Origin: Gordionus sp. m RMFG-2023 | Lineage: Eukaryota > Nematomorpha > Gordioida > Chordodea > Parachordodidae | NCBI RefSeq assembly: GCF_954871325.1 | Contig: NC_088775.1 | Coordinates: 40,029,561-40,093,560 of the forward strand | Reading direction: 5' to 3' | Length of the DNA: 64,000 nucleotides | In this document: positions 34,511 through 47,100 of the stretch, in pieces | How positions within the stretch are numbered: the first letter of the stretch is position 1 | Layout: every line of letters begins with the position of its first letter | The notes under the pieces: generated by a model | What the model saw: the letters and a program-made list of their open reading frames with translations, nothing else | Database searches by the model: none | What the model was told of the DNA's origin: nothing | Translations under genes and position numbers: made by a program

Positions 34511-35804
34511 TTATGATATTATATTATAATATAATGTGATGTGATGTATGAGGATAAGTTATTTTATTATCTTATTAGAGTTTAAAAATACTCTTTAATT
34601 ATGGAACTAAATCAAATAACTAATAAAGCTAACTTATTGACATTTGTCTGATTTATATTAATTTTTGTTTCCCTGGTGAAAAATGAAATTAATCGGTTAA
34701 TTACATGGGCATAAAATATTTATTTTTTGTCTTTATATTGAGCAACTACTCCTTTTAATGATATGGGATAATTTAGGGATTCATTCTCTCTCAATAACTC
34801 AAATTTTTAATTTAACTGCAGTATATAAAAATAATTTTTTTTTGGTATCGAATATTTTGAACATATCAGAGCCATTATATTGTCAAAAATAGAAGAAAAA
34901 TTAATGGTTATGTTATTTGTTATTACTAATATATTAAATTATATAAATATTACGTATTAATATAAAATATATAATCATAAAATTGGATATATTCCCCCTT
35001 TTAACTAACTTCCCCTGAGAACCATTTCACCTGTTCTATAAAAAAATTCTTATATAAAAAAAGGAAAGAATTAAAACTGCTAAGGCTTATGTTTTATTAA
35101 TAGTAGAGGAAGGATACTTAAAAATTAAATTATTTTTTCAAAATTTAATTTCCTTATTAAAAAAATATTAAAATATTTTATTATATTTATTTATTATTTT
35201 ATTAACTTTATATTTTATATTTTCAAATAATTTATAATAATATATGACACTTTTATATATTTATAATCTATCTTCATTAGGCTGTGTCCAAAGAAATATC
35301 AATAATTCAAATATTTCCAATAATTCCCAATCTCCATCCAAATGGATTAAATGTATAATAATTTTATTTATATGTGATATATAATTATTAACTATTCGAG
35401 TGGGATATTATAAAATATAGATCTTTTCTAACTTAATCAATAAATCATTAATTTATAATATTTATATAATTTATATACATTATATTGCTATCTAAAACTT
35501 ATTATATTATTTTTACTTTTCTTAAAAAAATTGTCTAAAAATAAAGTATATACTCTATATTTTAAAGCGAATTAATTTAAAGGGAGCTTTTCTTTATTCG
35601 AGTAAAGGTATATTATATTATATTTTAAAAATATAATATTTTTTTCAATATTTTTACTTTTTTAAAATAAAAATATAACCTAATTATATGCTAATTTAAT
35701 TTAATTATATAAAATAACATTGGTGTTTTTTATATTTTTTATTTTTAACTTTGTAGTACAAACTAATTTTGTTAATTTATTTTACTTGGTAAATAAGGTA
35801 TTTT
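34511..35804. other. A+T-rich stretch, no gene seen
   Basis: Extremely A+T-rich, with TATA-type low complexity. Nothing recognised. Confidence 0.6.
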
Positions 35805-35812
35805 ATAACCAT

Positions 35813-36440
35813 CAGAAATCTGTAAAGCCAAGTCAGCTAGCCGAGCAAATTTTTTAAAAAATTATAACAAGCCGGGCAACAATTTAATGAACTGAGTAAT
35901 TTGTTTATAAAAAATTCTTAAGGCAACCCCGGACAATTTGTGCATAAAGATTTTCAACACAGGTAGGGCGTCGCAAATCTCTGAGTTTTTGTGAAATTTT
36001 AATAAACCAGCCCATTAAAATTTTGATCAATACTATTTTAAAATAAATTACAATATGCTTATTTCCTTGTATTTTAAGAGCTATCTAACTTAAATAAATA
36101 ATATACATAAAAAAATTAAACAAGACATTATGATATAATCCACCTACAAAGGCTCAATACTATCAAAAACACAATTGATTTATAAAACCGTTTTAGAAAT
36201 ATATAATAGGAGTCTATACATTTAGAAAAAATATATAGATAATAAAAATGTAATGGACGAAAATGAGTACAAAAAAATTTAACAAGTTGGGGACGAATTT
36301 TTCATAAAATTTTAATTGGTTGGAATTTTATAAAATCTCAACGGGCCGGGTAAATGTTTTGAGAAATTTAATCAGCTGGGCCAGGTAATTTCCCAAAAGT
36401 TCTTAAGGGTCCGAAATGGGACTTGCTTTGCAGATCTCTA
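35813..36440. mobile_element. G+C-rich hAT MITE, 628 bp
   Basis: Ends CAGAAATCTGTAAAGCCAAG and GACTTGCTTTGCAGATCTCTA. Flanks ATAACCAT (35,805-35,812) and ATAACCGT (36,441-36,448) agree at 7 of 8. The subterminal G+C blocks are more eroded than at 20,700. The interior is shared with 28,781-29,240, so these two form a subfamily. Confidence 0.8.
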
Positions 36441-36448
36441 ATAACCGT

Positions 36449-38491
36449 TCAACTTTAATTACATGATATATTTAAAATAAGATTGAAATTACTTTTAGAG
36501 ATAAGAAAACAGATATGCGAATCATAATAAATAGAAAGGTAATTGATTGACGTAAAAAATATTTTAAAAAGAAAAAAAAGAAATAAATGGATTATCAAAT
36601 TTCTAAAAAGTGTCCTAAATTTTATTGTGTTTTAAGAAATATTTTCCAAAAATCATAATTAAGTTTCATATTTGAACTAATTTCAACCGTACATTTACTA
36701 TTCCTTGGAAAAATAAAATACAAAGAAAAAAAAATAGAGTAGCCTTCCCTATTAAATAATTAAATATTAATAGCACACCTTCCTGGTTTTACTTTCTACA
36801 GGTAACGGTATTTAGTCTTTTTTTCTTCAATCAAAAAGGGTGGCTTAGTTTTTTTAAAGTTGTATAAAAATAATTATTGACAAATTAGGCAGAACTTATG
36901 AATTACTTATAATTAGTTATAACCTATAGTAAAGTGTATGATAGATTCCTGAAATACTAGGTCCGATTCTACCCACGACGCGATGGCAATTTTTTAAAGA
37001 TTATTTGCATAAAGGCATATATGAAAATATTTATTTTCTATATTTTAATGTTATGTATTAAATTTACATATTCAGCAATAACCTATAATTTAATGGCGAG
37101 TATGTATTTCATTCTATTAGAAACATGATATGAAAATGAATATTAAATATTTTTCACTCTCTGATTTTTTAAAATTGTTTGATAATATAATCATGCAAAA
37201 AGGAAGTATATCAAGGAAATATAACATTAATATTTTCTCAGACTAGCCTACATCTTGTTGATGATTACCATTGGTAAGGCCCTGCATTACTTTAATGATT
37301 ATAAATGAATTTGATAGAACATAACTTGCAGGACCTCTCCGTATACCCGATGTGACCAAAACATGGTATGATTTTAAAAATCCAGGCTGGGTAAGACTTA
37401 ATTTTTTTTTTAAATCTGGGATGGGCTTGGCAGAATTTTATAAAATAAATTTAAATGATATCATATCAATAATCAGTTAATAATGTTGGAATCATATGAC
37501 GGAGCGTTTAATATTCATATACTCATTTTCAATTCCCTTTAAAACAATATACAGAATGTAGGTAAAATCATTCATAATAACGAAAATTTAAAAAATTTCG
37601 GGGTCGAAAAATCATTTTAAAAAAATCTGGGCCGGACCAAATTTTTTTTAAAAAAATCATGGATTAGAAGTTATAATAGATTTAATTAGCTTTTATATTT
37701 TCGAAATCCTGACTTTAAAAATTTAATATTTGTGTTGTCAATTTTTTTCTTCAGTTTATAGGCTACGCAATCATATAAGAAATTATGTATTTCATATATG
37801 AAAATAACTAAAATATTTTAAAACAGTGTTCAAAATTTTCATAAAAAAGAAATAAAAATATAATATTTAAGAGATCGGCAAGAAATTGTTAAAAGAATGA
37901 TTTTCACAAGTATAAGTGGGGGAAGGGGGGGGGGGGGGGTTGTAGATTTCGTAATTACCATAAAACGAATAAAAATTATTACCCCATTTGAATACAATAT
38001 GCCATTATCAGTTATTAAAGTATCTAGATATTTATGTGGCATCTGTATCCAGATACCATTTTATAAAAAGTATCAGTATATAGATATTATTTTAAATGTA
38101 TTTGTATTTTAGCTATCATCTTGATAAAATTATATTTTACTTTTTTTTTAATATTAAAAATAATAATATTTGAATTAAATTTATTAAAATACCGTCCGAA
38201 TTTATTTCTTTACAAAAACTAACCAGACAAATTTTATTTTACCCATTGGATGACAACATGGTAAATTTTATATTCAATTTATTTTATTTACATTAATTAA
38301 AATATATATCATAATTTTTAGTTTCTAGATATCGCTGAAATGAAATAAATGATTTAACATTAGATTTTTTGGGCACCCCTTAGATGATATAAATATTGAG
38401 ATAAGTTTTGACTCTCATCAAGTTCTGAATAGTTTTTTTAAAAATGAGTGTCGAGATTTTAATATATTTATTTTTAATGATTTCACCAATA
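36449..38491. other. A+T-rich stretch with a degraded G+C-rich repeat and a G-run
   Basis: At about 37,330-37,680 fragments such as GACCTCTCCGTATACCCG and CTGGGCCGGACC recall the G+C-rich MITE family without clear ends. A G-run of about 16 lies near 37,923-37,939. The open frames on both strands around it (37,839-38,112) are artefacts of that run. Confidence 0.5.
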
Positions 38492-38499
38492 CCTATAGT

Positions 38500-41490
38500 T
38501 AGACATGTGCGCCGACAGCATTTTCGGCGGCGGCGTTTCTTTTTTTAAAATGATCGGCTGGCGGCGGCGAATCGATTTAGACGCCGCCGCAAAAATCGGC
38601 GGCGGCGCGGCGGCGTCAAATATTTTTCTAACTTAAATTTTTTAATTAAATTTATCATTGGAAACACTTTTAAAATAAAATTTATACTGTATTATGTTTA
38701 TAACTATAATTTAATGATTTTATTAAGTTATAATTATCAAGAATAAATATTATTTTATTAAGATTTAAAGGACATAATAATGATCTTTAAGAGTTCAGAG
38801 TGAGCCCAGCTATAGAAAATACACGCTCGCTGGGTGTGTCGTAGCTGGAACGCACAGGACATTTCTAGCTAATATTGAAAGTTTAGGAAGATCCAATGCT
38901 CTTATCTTCCAAAAATCGAAGACATCTTTTATCTCAAAATTATAAGGCGAAAATAATGAATAACACTCTTTTTCTAAACTAGTTATATAGTGTTGTTGTT
39001 CCAGGCTATTGTTTTGAATAGATGAATGTTTCGCAGCCAATGACTTAAGATAGTCGAGTTTTGAAGCAACTTCCGTCGTTTCACATTCGTTTAATTCGTC
39101 CGTGTAAGGCCGTAGAGAGGTAGCGTGTTGACATAAAAATTTAACCGGAGTAATATTTTTTTCCTTTAAATATTTATTTACTATGTTTATTGATTGAAAA
39201 CGAGGATCCAAAAGTGACACTTAAGTAAAAAACTAAAAGAAAGAGAAATAATATATAAAAAAAATAATTTATGTATTTTAAAATACTACCTGAAGATCGG
39301 TTATTGGAAATCTATGATAGTAAGCATATTTTGTTTAAGGGATGCTATGGGAGGACTATCATATTCTTTTACAATTAAATGATTTTTAATTTCACTACGA
39401 AATAATAAGGCTAAATTTATAGTAACTCCTTTTTGGACAAATAAAAATTCAACAGTTTTTTTGAAGGTTTTAAGAAAATTTAAAAGATCATGCACCAAGT
39501 CCCAATCGGAGTTAAATAATTTGAGATCCGGTTTCTCCATTCTATTTAATAGAATATTTATAGGATTTTTATTATTGCCAGTCACACTTTCCAGCATTAT
39601 TAAAATACTATGTCAATGTGTAGGCACATTTAATTTTAAGGTTTTATATTTTTTCTCATATGATTTTTGATTTTCACTATCATCATCAAATCCCAAACGA
39701 TCTTCATAAAAAGGATCATTATCATCCAAATCTAATATCCGATGTGTATGATATCGATTCAAAACATTTTCTATATCGTTTATATTTTCAAAATCTGCTG
39801 TTTTGAATCTTAAGGCAACTATAACTTCTCTCACTTTTTTAATGAGATTTTCTATTTTATTAACTTTTTTTATTCCATCGACTGTCACTAGATTATGTAA
39901 TCCATGCCCCAAACATAAATGATGGTCATATTCTCCTAGACGAACACTTTTCTTTACATTGGGTCCTGCATCCGTAACCATTTGAATTTTCTTGGACCCT
40001 AAATTAAATTCATTTTCAACTTTTTCTATTTCAGAAAGAATAGTTTCAGCGGTATGTTTTTGAGTGACATGATGTGTCGCCAATGTATAAAATACAATAT
40101 TAAAATTATTATCTATTTCGTGAAATGTAAAGGTGATATAATTTCGCTGTCTATATTTGTCGGTCCACATATCAAAAGTTATAACACAAAATTTAGGACC
40201 TATATTAATTTGTTGGCATATGTATGCTTTCATTGATAAATACACATCATCTAATCCACTCCGGCTAAGTGTAGTTCTATCTGGTAATTCTTTGGTATCT
40301 GAAATAATGCCATATTTCTACATAATAAAAAGTTAATAATAAAAATATTATGCCATAAAAAATTCTAAATGTGGGATGTTATAAAATAATTAAATATCTT
40401 AACAGTTAAAATAAAAATTAAGATTGCCCTATAAAAAATTATAATGATTTTACAAATAACCTTTAGAAAATTTGCATTCCAGTATTATTTATAGAAGAGA
40501 ATGGCATTAAATCCTTGCAACACATGAGAACATAATTCCTTACCAGAATTCATTTTTTTAAATCTTTTATAGGGTCAGTTGTATCTTTTACAATGGGCTT
40601 GAAAAATAACTATAAATTTTGTTTAGATATTTCTTCTTTACATGATAAATCATGTTTGTCAAGTAAATGTTTTATTATATTTGATGTGCTGATATTTTTT
40701 GAAAAAGATTTGATTGGATAACTAATTAAAAAATTTACAAATATTTTTAAAATAATCAAAAAATTTACTCTGAAAATGAAAAATTATTTTCATCCTCACC
40801 ATCTTTATCAAGTGATATTTGCAAGCATATATTACAAAAGACTTTATCTGTAGCAACACTGGTTCTCTTATTATTTGTGTCAGTTTTTAATATTAAGGAT
40901 CCAAAATGTTTCCATGCAAAAGAAGGCTTTGCTTGCAAGGATATTTTGTTACAGGGTATTGCAATGCTGCATCCATTATAATTGTTTTAGTCCTGGTATT
41001 TTTATATATGTTATAATGGCAACAAAATAAAAATCATTAATTAAAATTTCCTATTATGATAAAAAATAAATTTTATATAACGAGTTGTAAATTATTTGCA
41101 GCATCAAAATAAAAGAATAAAATATAGAATTACCTTTTCAAATTTAATGCCCTAATCTTATTTTATCTAGCATGTTGGTCACAAACCTGCCCAAAGTGTG
41201 CGAATATGGATTGTTACAAATCAAATTTATAGCAAATAATATTTATTAATTTTAAAAAATAAAATCGCAATTTTTAATAATTCAAAAAATATTTAATATT
41301 TTTCTTCTAATTACAATTCATAAATAATATATAAAATAAATTAATAATAAAAAATATGTATCACGCCGCCACGCCGCCGAATTTTTACATTGGCGGCGGC
41401 GTGTTGAGCGTCGACAAATTTTTGGCGCGCGGCGTCGGCCTGGTCAAAATCACCGGCGGCGACGCATTTGACCGGCGGCGCACATCTCTA
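38500..41490 (-). mobile_element. Full-length hAT element, 2,991 bp, GGCGGC-rich ends
   Basis: Left end TAGACATGTGCGCCG and right end CGGCGCACATCTCTA. Perfect 8-bp duplication CCTATAGT at 38,492-38,499 and 41,491-41,498. About 130 bp inside each end is packed with GGCGGCGGCG and GCCGCCGC words, in sharp contrast to the A+T-rich body. It carries a BED-finger transposase on the minus strand. Its length is typical of an autonomous hAT, but the gene is broken. Confidence 0.95.
38810..40990 (-). pseudogene. hAT transposase (ZBED1/Ac-like), nearly full-length, broken
   Basis: Reading minus from about 40,960: PSFAWKHFGSLILKTD and KVFCNICLQISLDKDGEDE, then near 40,740-40,670 TSNIIKHLLDKHDLS. Together these are a BED zinc finger (W..F, C-x2-C, H-x4-H). 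From 40,245 to 39,613 a 210-residue open stretch covers the first catalytic region (VITFDMWTDKYRQRNYITFT, MVTDAGPNVKKS, CLGHGLHNLV). 39,597-39,301 reads TVEFLFVQKGVTINLALLFR-type helices, and 39,220-38,810 starts MSLLDPRF and ends LPKLSILARNVLCVPATTHP, the dimerisation region with its usual ERVFS motif altered. Several frame changes lie between the blocks. Confidence 0.9.
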
Positions 41491-41498
41491 CCTATAGT

Positions 41499-42106
41499 TG
41501 TTATTCATTAAATGTAACAAACAATGCCGTCAAGTGTCTCGGTAGAAAGAGTTTAGTATGTCTAAAAATTTACAGATGTTCCTTGATCATAAAAATTTTG
41601 AGAATGTTTAATTATTAAAATCTAACAATTATTTGTAATCATATCAGCTCAATAATTTTTTTATCTCACTTCGAAATTTGAATTCTAACAATAGAATCCT
41701 AAATTAAGCATCATGCACACCTTACATAAGTATAATAAAAATTGTATCTATATCTAGATAGATTTGTTAAAATCTAAATATGTTTTTAGACTATGTATCT
41801 TTATTTCCCTCTAGTTCCATTTTTAGACAATGTATCTATATCTATATTAATTTAAAAAGTGTCTCTTAACAACTCTGAACATTATTATAAACCTTAATAT
41901 TATAAGTTAATATAATTTTTTAAAATATAATTAAAAATTTAGACAACACCATTTTAATAAATTAAAAATGTAAAACAAGTTATTTAAAAAAAAATAAAAC
42001 CAGGCCAAGGGCCTACAATATTAGGCCTAAAGCCCTCCAACCTCCAATAAAATTCATGGAAGGAAAATACGACTCAAACCTCACTCCCATCCTGGCTATG
42101 CCTATG
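41499..42106. other. A+T-rich spacer ending in a hAT right end
   Basis: Mostly A+T-rich without genes. At 41,995-42,106 GGCCAAGGGCCT, CCTCCAACCTCC and the terminus CCTGGCTATGCCTATG form a hAT right end like that at 10,316. No left partner was found. Confidence 0.6.
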
Positions 42107-42114
42107 ATATCAAT

Positions 42115-42364
42115 TAGTGATCTGAATCTGGCCATTTTTTTAACCCGACTCGATAAAGCCCGATCTTGAAGGAATTTTTATTTTTCCCGACAAGTTCGAC
42201 CAGAATTATAAATAAAATTATTATCTGCCCGCCCCCAATTTATTTATAAATATATAAATTTAATAATCCAATATATATATATTGAAAAAAAAATATATAT
42301 TTTAAAAAAATTGCAGAAACAAGGCAGAAATATTTCTGATACGTGCTAGGCCGGCAGATCTTAA
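42115..42364. mobile_element. G+C-rich hAT MITE, 250 bp
   Basis: Ends TAGTGATCTGAATCTGGCC and GGCCGGCAGATCTTAA. Flanks ATATCAAT (42,107-42,114) and ATTTCAAT (42,365-42,372) agree at 7 of 8. It was inserted immediately next to a hAT right end at 42,106. Confidence 0.7.
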
Positions 42365-42372
42365 ATTTCAAT

Positions 42373-44070
42373 ATTTATTATTTATGACTTAGAATGGTAA
42401 TTATCTTGCCAGATCGCAACTTTTATCTGGTTTAAATTGATTGATGTTAGACTCAGAAGAAAAGTCTTAAATAATAGGAAACTAGGACACATTGGTAGGA
42501 CGTAAGCCCGCGTAATTTATTTTAAAACTTATTAAGCCTAAAGTCAGAAATTAAATTATATACAAAAATTATTTCACTTTCAACTCTTTAATTTTATATT
42601 GAATTTTTTTATTTTGTACCTGGTCCTATGCACCCTATCACTATGTCCAACTTTCTCTTTTTTTTTGCTTGAAAATTCAAAATATATTAAAACTATAATT
42701 ACTATATAAAAATTAGCATATAAAATTGAGATATTAGTCAATTTTCAATGCTCTTATTAGGGTTTTACAAAATCCTGTTCGATTTGCTTCGAGCCGCCCT
42801 CCCCCCACACTAAAAGTTTACAATCATAGCATGGCTTTTGGTCATTTTATCGGAATGATAGCAGAACCTAAGTAAAGTAAGATGAATAAAAATAATGTTT
42901 TGGGTAATTTCAGATTTATCTTGTAAATGTAAAAACACCATAAGATGAATTTAAAACTTCATTGTAAGATGGGATGGGGTATTAAATATTGTAAAAAACT
43001 TTATATACAGATATAATATGATCTTAGTTAAATAAATTATCATAAAAATTATAACAATTATATTTTGCATTGTTTTTAACATTCTTTATAAAAAATATAG
43101 TTGGGTAATTCAAATGTTATTAGCCGTTGAAGTCAATTTTTAGCAAAAAATTGGTCCGAAAACTATCATTGGCATCAGGGTTTTTTAATAATATAGCTGC
43201 TCATATTTGAAAGAAAATAATATAAATAAAAACGCCTTAATTTTAGCGGATTTTCTCCGGCATGAGCCTGTAATTTGAGCCAAATTAGTCTACATTTAGC
43301 CATTACGCAATTTTAATGAAAACTTTTAACATTAAATCTTCAAAAACGTTTCCACCTTACTACTACTGAGCTTAAGTTAAATAAAATTAAATTGATATTT
43401 TTATTAAACAAATATTAGGTCAGTCAATAAAATACAAAATTCATTTAATAATAACTTTTTCCATTAATTTATACTCAATAAATAGGAAATATAATAATAT
43501 AATAGGGAGAAAAAGAAAATTAAATATATTAATCAAAAAAAAATACATTCTTATAATTTTTTAATGTTCAATCTTTTTTTCTTCTAAGTTATCGTGACAA
43601 ATTATTATGACTTTATAACTTTACAACTATTTTTCTCCATAATATTAGATTTCAAAATAAATAATTGTTTTTATAAGATACTTTCACATTGGCCACAATT
43701 ACATATTATTATATTTATGCATTTTTATTGTTAATTTAATTGTATGGTAAGTAATGTAATATATCATAATTATTTTATAATTCGCAATTTCTTATGATTA
43801 ACATTTATTTTTTGTGAAAATGAAAAGGCCAAATATGAGAACAGGTGGATATATGGAAATGAAAAAAGAAAGGAACAGAAAAATGCGAAATGAAAAGGAA
43901 GGGGAGGGCATAGGGAGGAAAGGAAAGGAAAGAAGGAAGGAAAGAAAGAAGTTCACGGCCATTTCTGTAATCCCCTGTTATTAATTTATACAAATTTCTT
44001 GAGATGAAAATACTGCGCCTCAATTATTAGCTTATGATTTTTAGAAAATCGTTGGGCAAAAATCTGGTTT
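42373..44070. other. A+T-rich stretch with a purine-rich simple repeat
   Basis: No gene seen. About 43,850-43,955 is a GGAAA/GAAGG purine tract; the minus-strand frame across it is a low-complexity artefact. Confidence 0.6.
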
Positions 44071-44073
44071 ATG

Positions 44074-44898
44074 ATATATGGGAGACCGGGGTAAAACGAT
44101 TGACTGGGTAACAATGTTAACGCGAATACCATCTTAACCCTTGAGTATAGACTTTAAATATGGTGTGAAGATGTATTTTTATATCTAATTTTTTACCTAT
44201 GTTCATCTTTAGAAGAACTTTCTCGGTTTAACATATTTTGCCAAAAAACATTTTTATCAAATAAAAAAAATCACCATTTAGTTATTTTTTCTTTTAGCAA
44301 AATATATTAAGGCTCAGAATTTCAATTTGTATACATGTTCCTTAAAAGCCATAGCTATAAAATAAAATTTATCGGAAGTTTATAGCTTAACTAAAAGTCA
44401 CGCAATAATTATTTACACAATACTTTTGTGCAGAAAAAAACATTAAATAGTTTGTGTCATTTGGAATAAAATTTTATGAATAGTCTCAAATAGAATAATT
44501 GTAATGTACGATTAGCTTAAAATTGGCACATTCCAAATGTGTTATTTTTGATATAGTTTTTTACATTCTAGTATTGTATTGATTAGTTTACTAAACGTAA
44601 AGATAGCTGTCAAAATTGCAATATTTTCAAATAGTTATGTTCAATTTTATTTTAACCACTTTACCGCGATGCTTAGCCACTTTACCCTGGTTATAAGGTA
44701 AAATGGCGAAAATGGAACACTACACATGATTAATCACAGCTCCTAAAGTATTATAGGTAGAGAGCTACACTTTTTTTTTTATTTTGTAGATGAGAGTGAA
44801 CTTATAAATATATAAATATAAAATTTCTTCTGTTTTGTTAACTTCAAGATATTATAGTAAAAATGCAAATACCAATCGTTTTACCTCGGTGGAATATA
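44074..44898. mobile_element. Non-coding TIR element, ACCGGGGTAAAACGATTG ends
   Basis: Left end GGGAGACCGGGGTAAAACGA and right end CAATCGTTTTACCTCGGTGG are inverted partners over about 25 bp. The flanks are TATA-rich on both sides, compatible with a TA target as in Tc1/mariner-type elements, but the exact boundary is uncertain. Near 44,655-44,720 CCACTTTACC motifs repeat. No transposase trace, so non-autonomous. Confidence 0.65.
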
Positions 44899-46145
44899 TT
44901 AATCCTGAAGAAGATGTCAATAGGCTTTAGACGCCTCTTGAACCATTCATCAAAATATATTTTATTGCCTATAATTTTCTGAGGTATTTCACTTTCGATG
45001 CGAATGCTATTTGACAATAGATAATTTTTTATAGAATACTAATACATTTTTACTACTTTTCTGAAAATTTTATTTAATCATAGTTATTAGTAGAGATAAA
45101 TTAAATAAAATTTTTTGGTTGTTAAAATTTCTTATATCCATCAATGTTTAGTTAATTTTTTTAGAAAATATAATTTAAATTTCGCGGGATAAGATATTTA
45201 TACTCAAGGAAAAAATATTTAAATTAATTTTAAGTTTATCATAGAATATTCTGCAATTCACTAAAACTTAAATTTTTTCAAAAATTTTGCTACAGGGTTG
45301 GGGTTTCCCCTTCACCCCTGGTTACACATTTGGTTAGTAGAAATGAGAAGATACACAATTATTTAATTACTATTAATACAAGGATTTAAGAAGAATTTTG
45401 TTTATGAATTAATGCTAACTTTAAGTTTGTACGAAATATGCAATAAATTAATAACAAATTTTGAAATAATTTTTTGTTACTTTTGGTATGCTACATTTTC
45501 CTCAGTAAAAATAATTTTTTTTTGCCAAATATGATATTTAGGCTTAAATCTACAGTCATAAATTAATAGCTTAAATTATAAATGGAGATAACGTTCCCCT
45601 GTACTAAACGTGCCCCGGGTTTCCCTACATTAAATAAATATTATTTGTTATCTTTCTATCTTTTCGGTACAAATATATATTTAGATACTGATTTACCGTT
45701 TACGTTAATAATAGCCTCTTCCTTTTTAGGCTGTTTATAGGAAGTTCTATAGACGACTAAACAGACTACTGTTTTGAAAGGAGAATCAGGCCACGGCCTA
45801 ATTGCTTTTTTACACCTGGAAATAGAGAGGGTTAAACGTCTCATACGAATTATAGCACCTTTGAGCAGTCTAACCTTTTATCAAGGTTTTTAAATATAAT
45901 TTATATTGAAAAACTTTATGTGAAAATATGATTAAAAAATAAAATGTGTCCATGGTTTTATTTATTTGTAGATTTTTTAGGATTATTGAAAAGAAAACTA
46001 AAGGGTGGTTTTTATCATATTAAATAAAATATAATAAAAATTCAGACTAAAACACATATCAATTATAAAATTTATGATTTTTTTTTTTTACCTAATCATA
46101 ATTTCCATGAGTGCAAACCCAATCCCCCATCTAGCCTATGCCACT
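44899..46145. other. A+T-rich stretch with two orphan hAT ends
   Basis: CCCCTTCACCCCTGGTTACA near 45,305-45,325 and CCCCCATCTAGCCTATGCCACTG ending at 46,145 (read in two halves) look like right ends of two different hATs. A 62-residue minus frame at 45,656-45,844, ending SVSKYIFVPKR, resembles the end of another at 48,294-48,500 (AYSKYTSVPKR). I do not recognise either. Confidence 0.5.
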
Positions 46146-46200
46146 GATCATGACTCTGATTATAAATTTCTGGAGCCATATCGTCACAAACATAGGTTAA

Positions 46201-46530
46201 TTATACAAACATTCTGAAACCAGCGTTAGGCATTGCCTCAATTGTCAATTTTGCAGAAATCGATTTTCACTTCAGACCAAATGCAATAATCTTATCTTAC
46301 GTGCAATTAAATCTGCTGATAAACTTGACCAATCGGCTTGTTACAAACGAAAAATTTATATATGCCGCTTGTTCTACTATAAACTCTTTCAGTCTCAAAT
46401 CATCTACAAAGAACTCCATAAGAAAACCGATCAACAAAATCTTTTTGCAGGCTTGGTACCGCAATTAGTGGCTCTAACAATCTTAGCTTTATCTCTTTCA
46501 ACTAATAATTTCTCCATTCTTAACCACTAA
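46201..46530 (+). CDS. Unrecognised C/T-skewed reading frame, 109 codons
   Basis: The frame is open from just after a stop at 46,198-46,200 to a stop at 46,528-46,530, with no ATG at its head. It begins HSETSVRHCLNCQFCRNRF, then TKCNNLILRAIKSADKLDQ, and near its end reads KKTDQQNLFAGLVPQLV and LTILALSLSTN. The cysteine cluster C-x2-C-x2-C near the start may bind zinc. The last 90 bases match 58,040-58,130, and both copies are followed by a C/T-rich, G-poor tail. It could be the end of an ORF1-like protein of a retroelement. Function not known. Confidence 0.35.
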   Translation, partial: LYKHSETSVRHCLNCQFCRNRFSLQTKCNNLILRAIKSADKLDQSACYKRKIYICRLFYYKLFQSQIIYKELHKKTDQQNLFAGLVPQLVALTILALSLSTNNFSILNH

Positions 46531-46975
46531 AATTGTCTTCTCCTCTGCCTTTCTTTATTCTCCTTGCCTTTATTTTTGTTATTTAACCCCTTTATTATTA
46601 AATATCTTAAAAACGAAATTTAGTCATCATATATATATATATATTAGATGCAACATTGAATTGATTTAAATAAAGAAAAAAGGTTAAATAAATATTAAAT
46701 TTACAATTATTAAAATTCAGACTTTAATTTAAAATAATAATATCTGCCAAAGGTATATATATATATCCATGATTCTCCATGATATTTATAATGTAAAATT
46801 ATTATAAAATACCTGCTATATAACATTTTGTGACAATAATAAATTCAAAAAGACTACTTTCGACATAAAAAATAATATTTTGTTAGGAATACAATTAGAT
46901 GTTGATTGTTTTTAAAGTATTATATTAGAACAATTTAGATATTTTGTAGAGTAACAGATCATTATTCTATTTAAA

Positions 46976-47100
46976 CAGTGGTGTAGCTAGGATTTATACA
47001 AGGGGGAGGGGGGAAGAGGTTATGAACTTTTTTGAGTGATTTTGTCTCCAAATCCCCATTTTCCCGTCCGTCGGCCGGCTCCCTTCTATGGAAAGTTATG
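46976..47100. repeat. hAT left end, orphan
   Basis: CAGTGGTGTAGCTAGGAT followed by GGGGGAGGGGGGAAG and a CGTCCGTCGGCCGGC block is the left terminus of the same hAT clade as 9,164 and 52,994. No right end or transposase was recognised downstream. Confidence 0.65.

Noticed and set aside
37839-38112. Overlapping open frames on both strands around a G-run
   Set aside because: Composition artefact of the homopolymer (runs of P or G residues); no domain and no support outside the run.
43805-44023. 72-residue minus-strand frame
   Set aside because: Read across a GGAAA-type purine tract; low-complexity S/F/P-rich translation.
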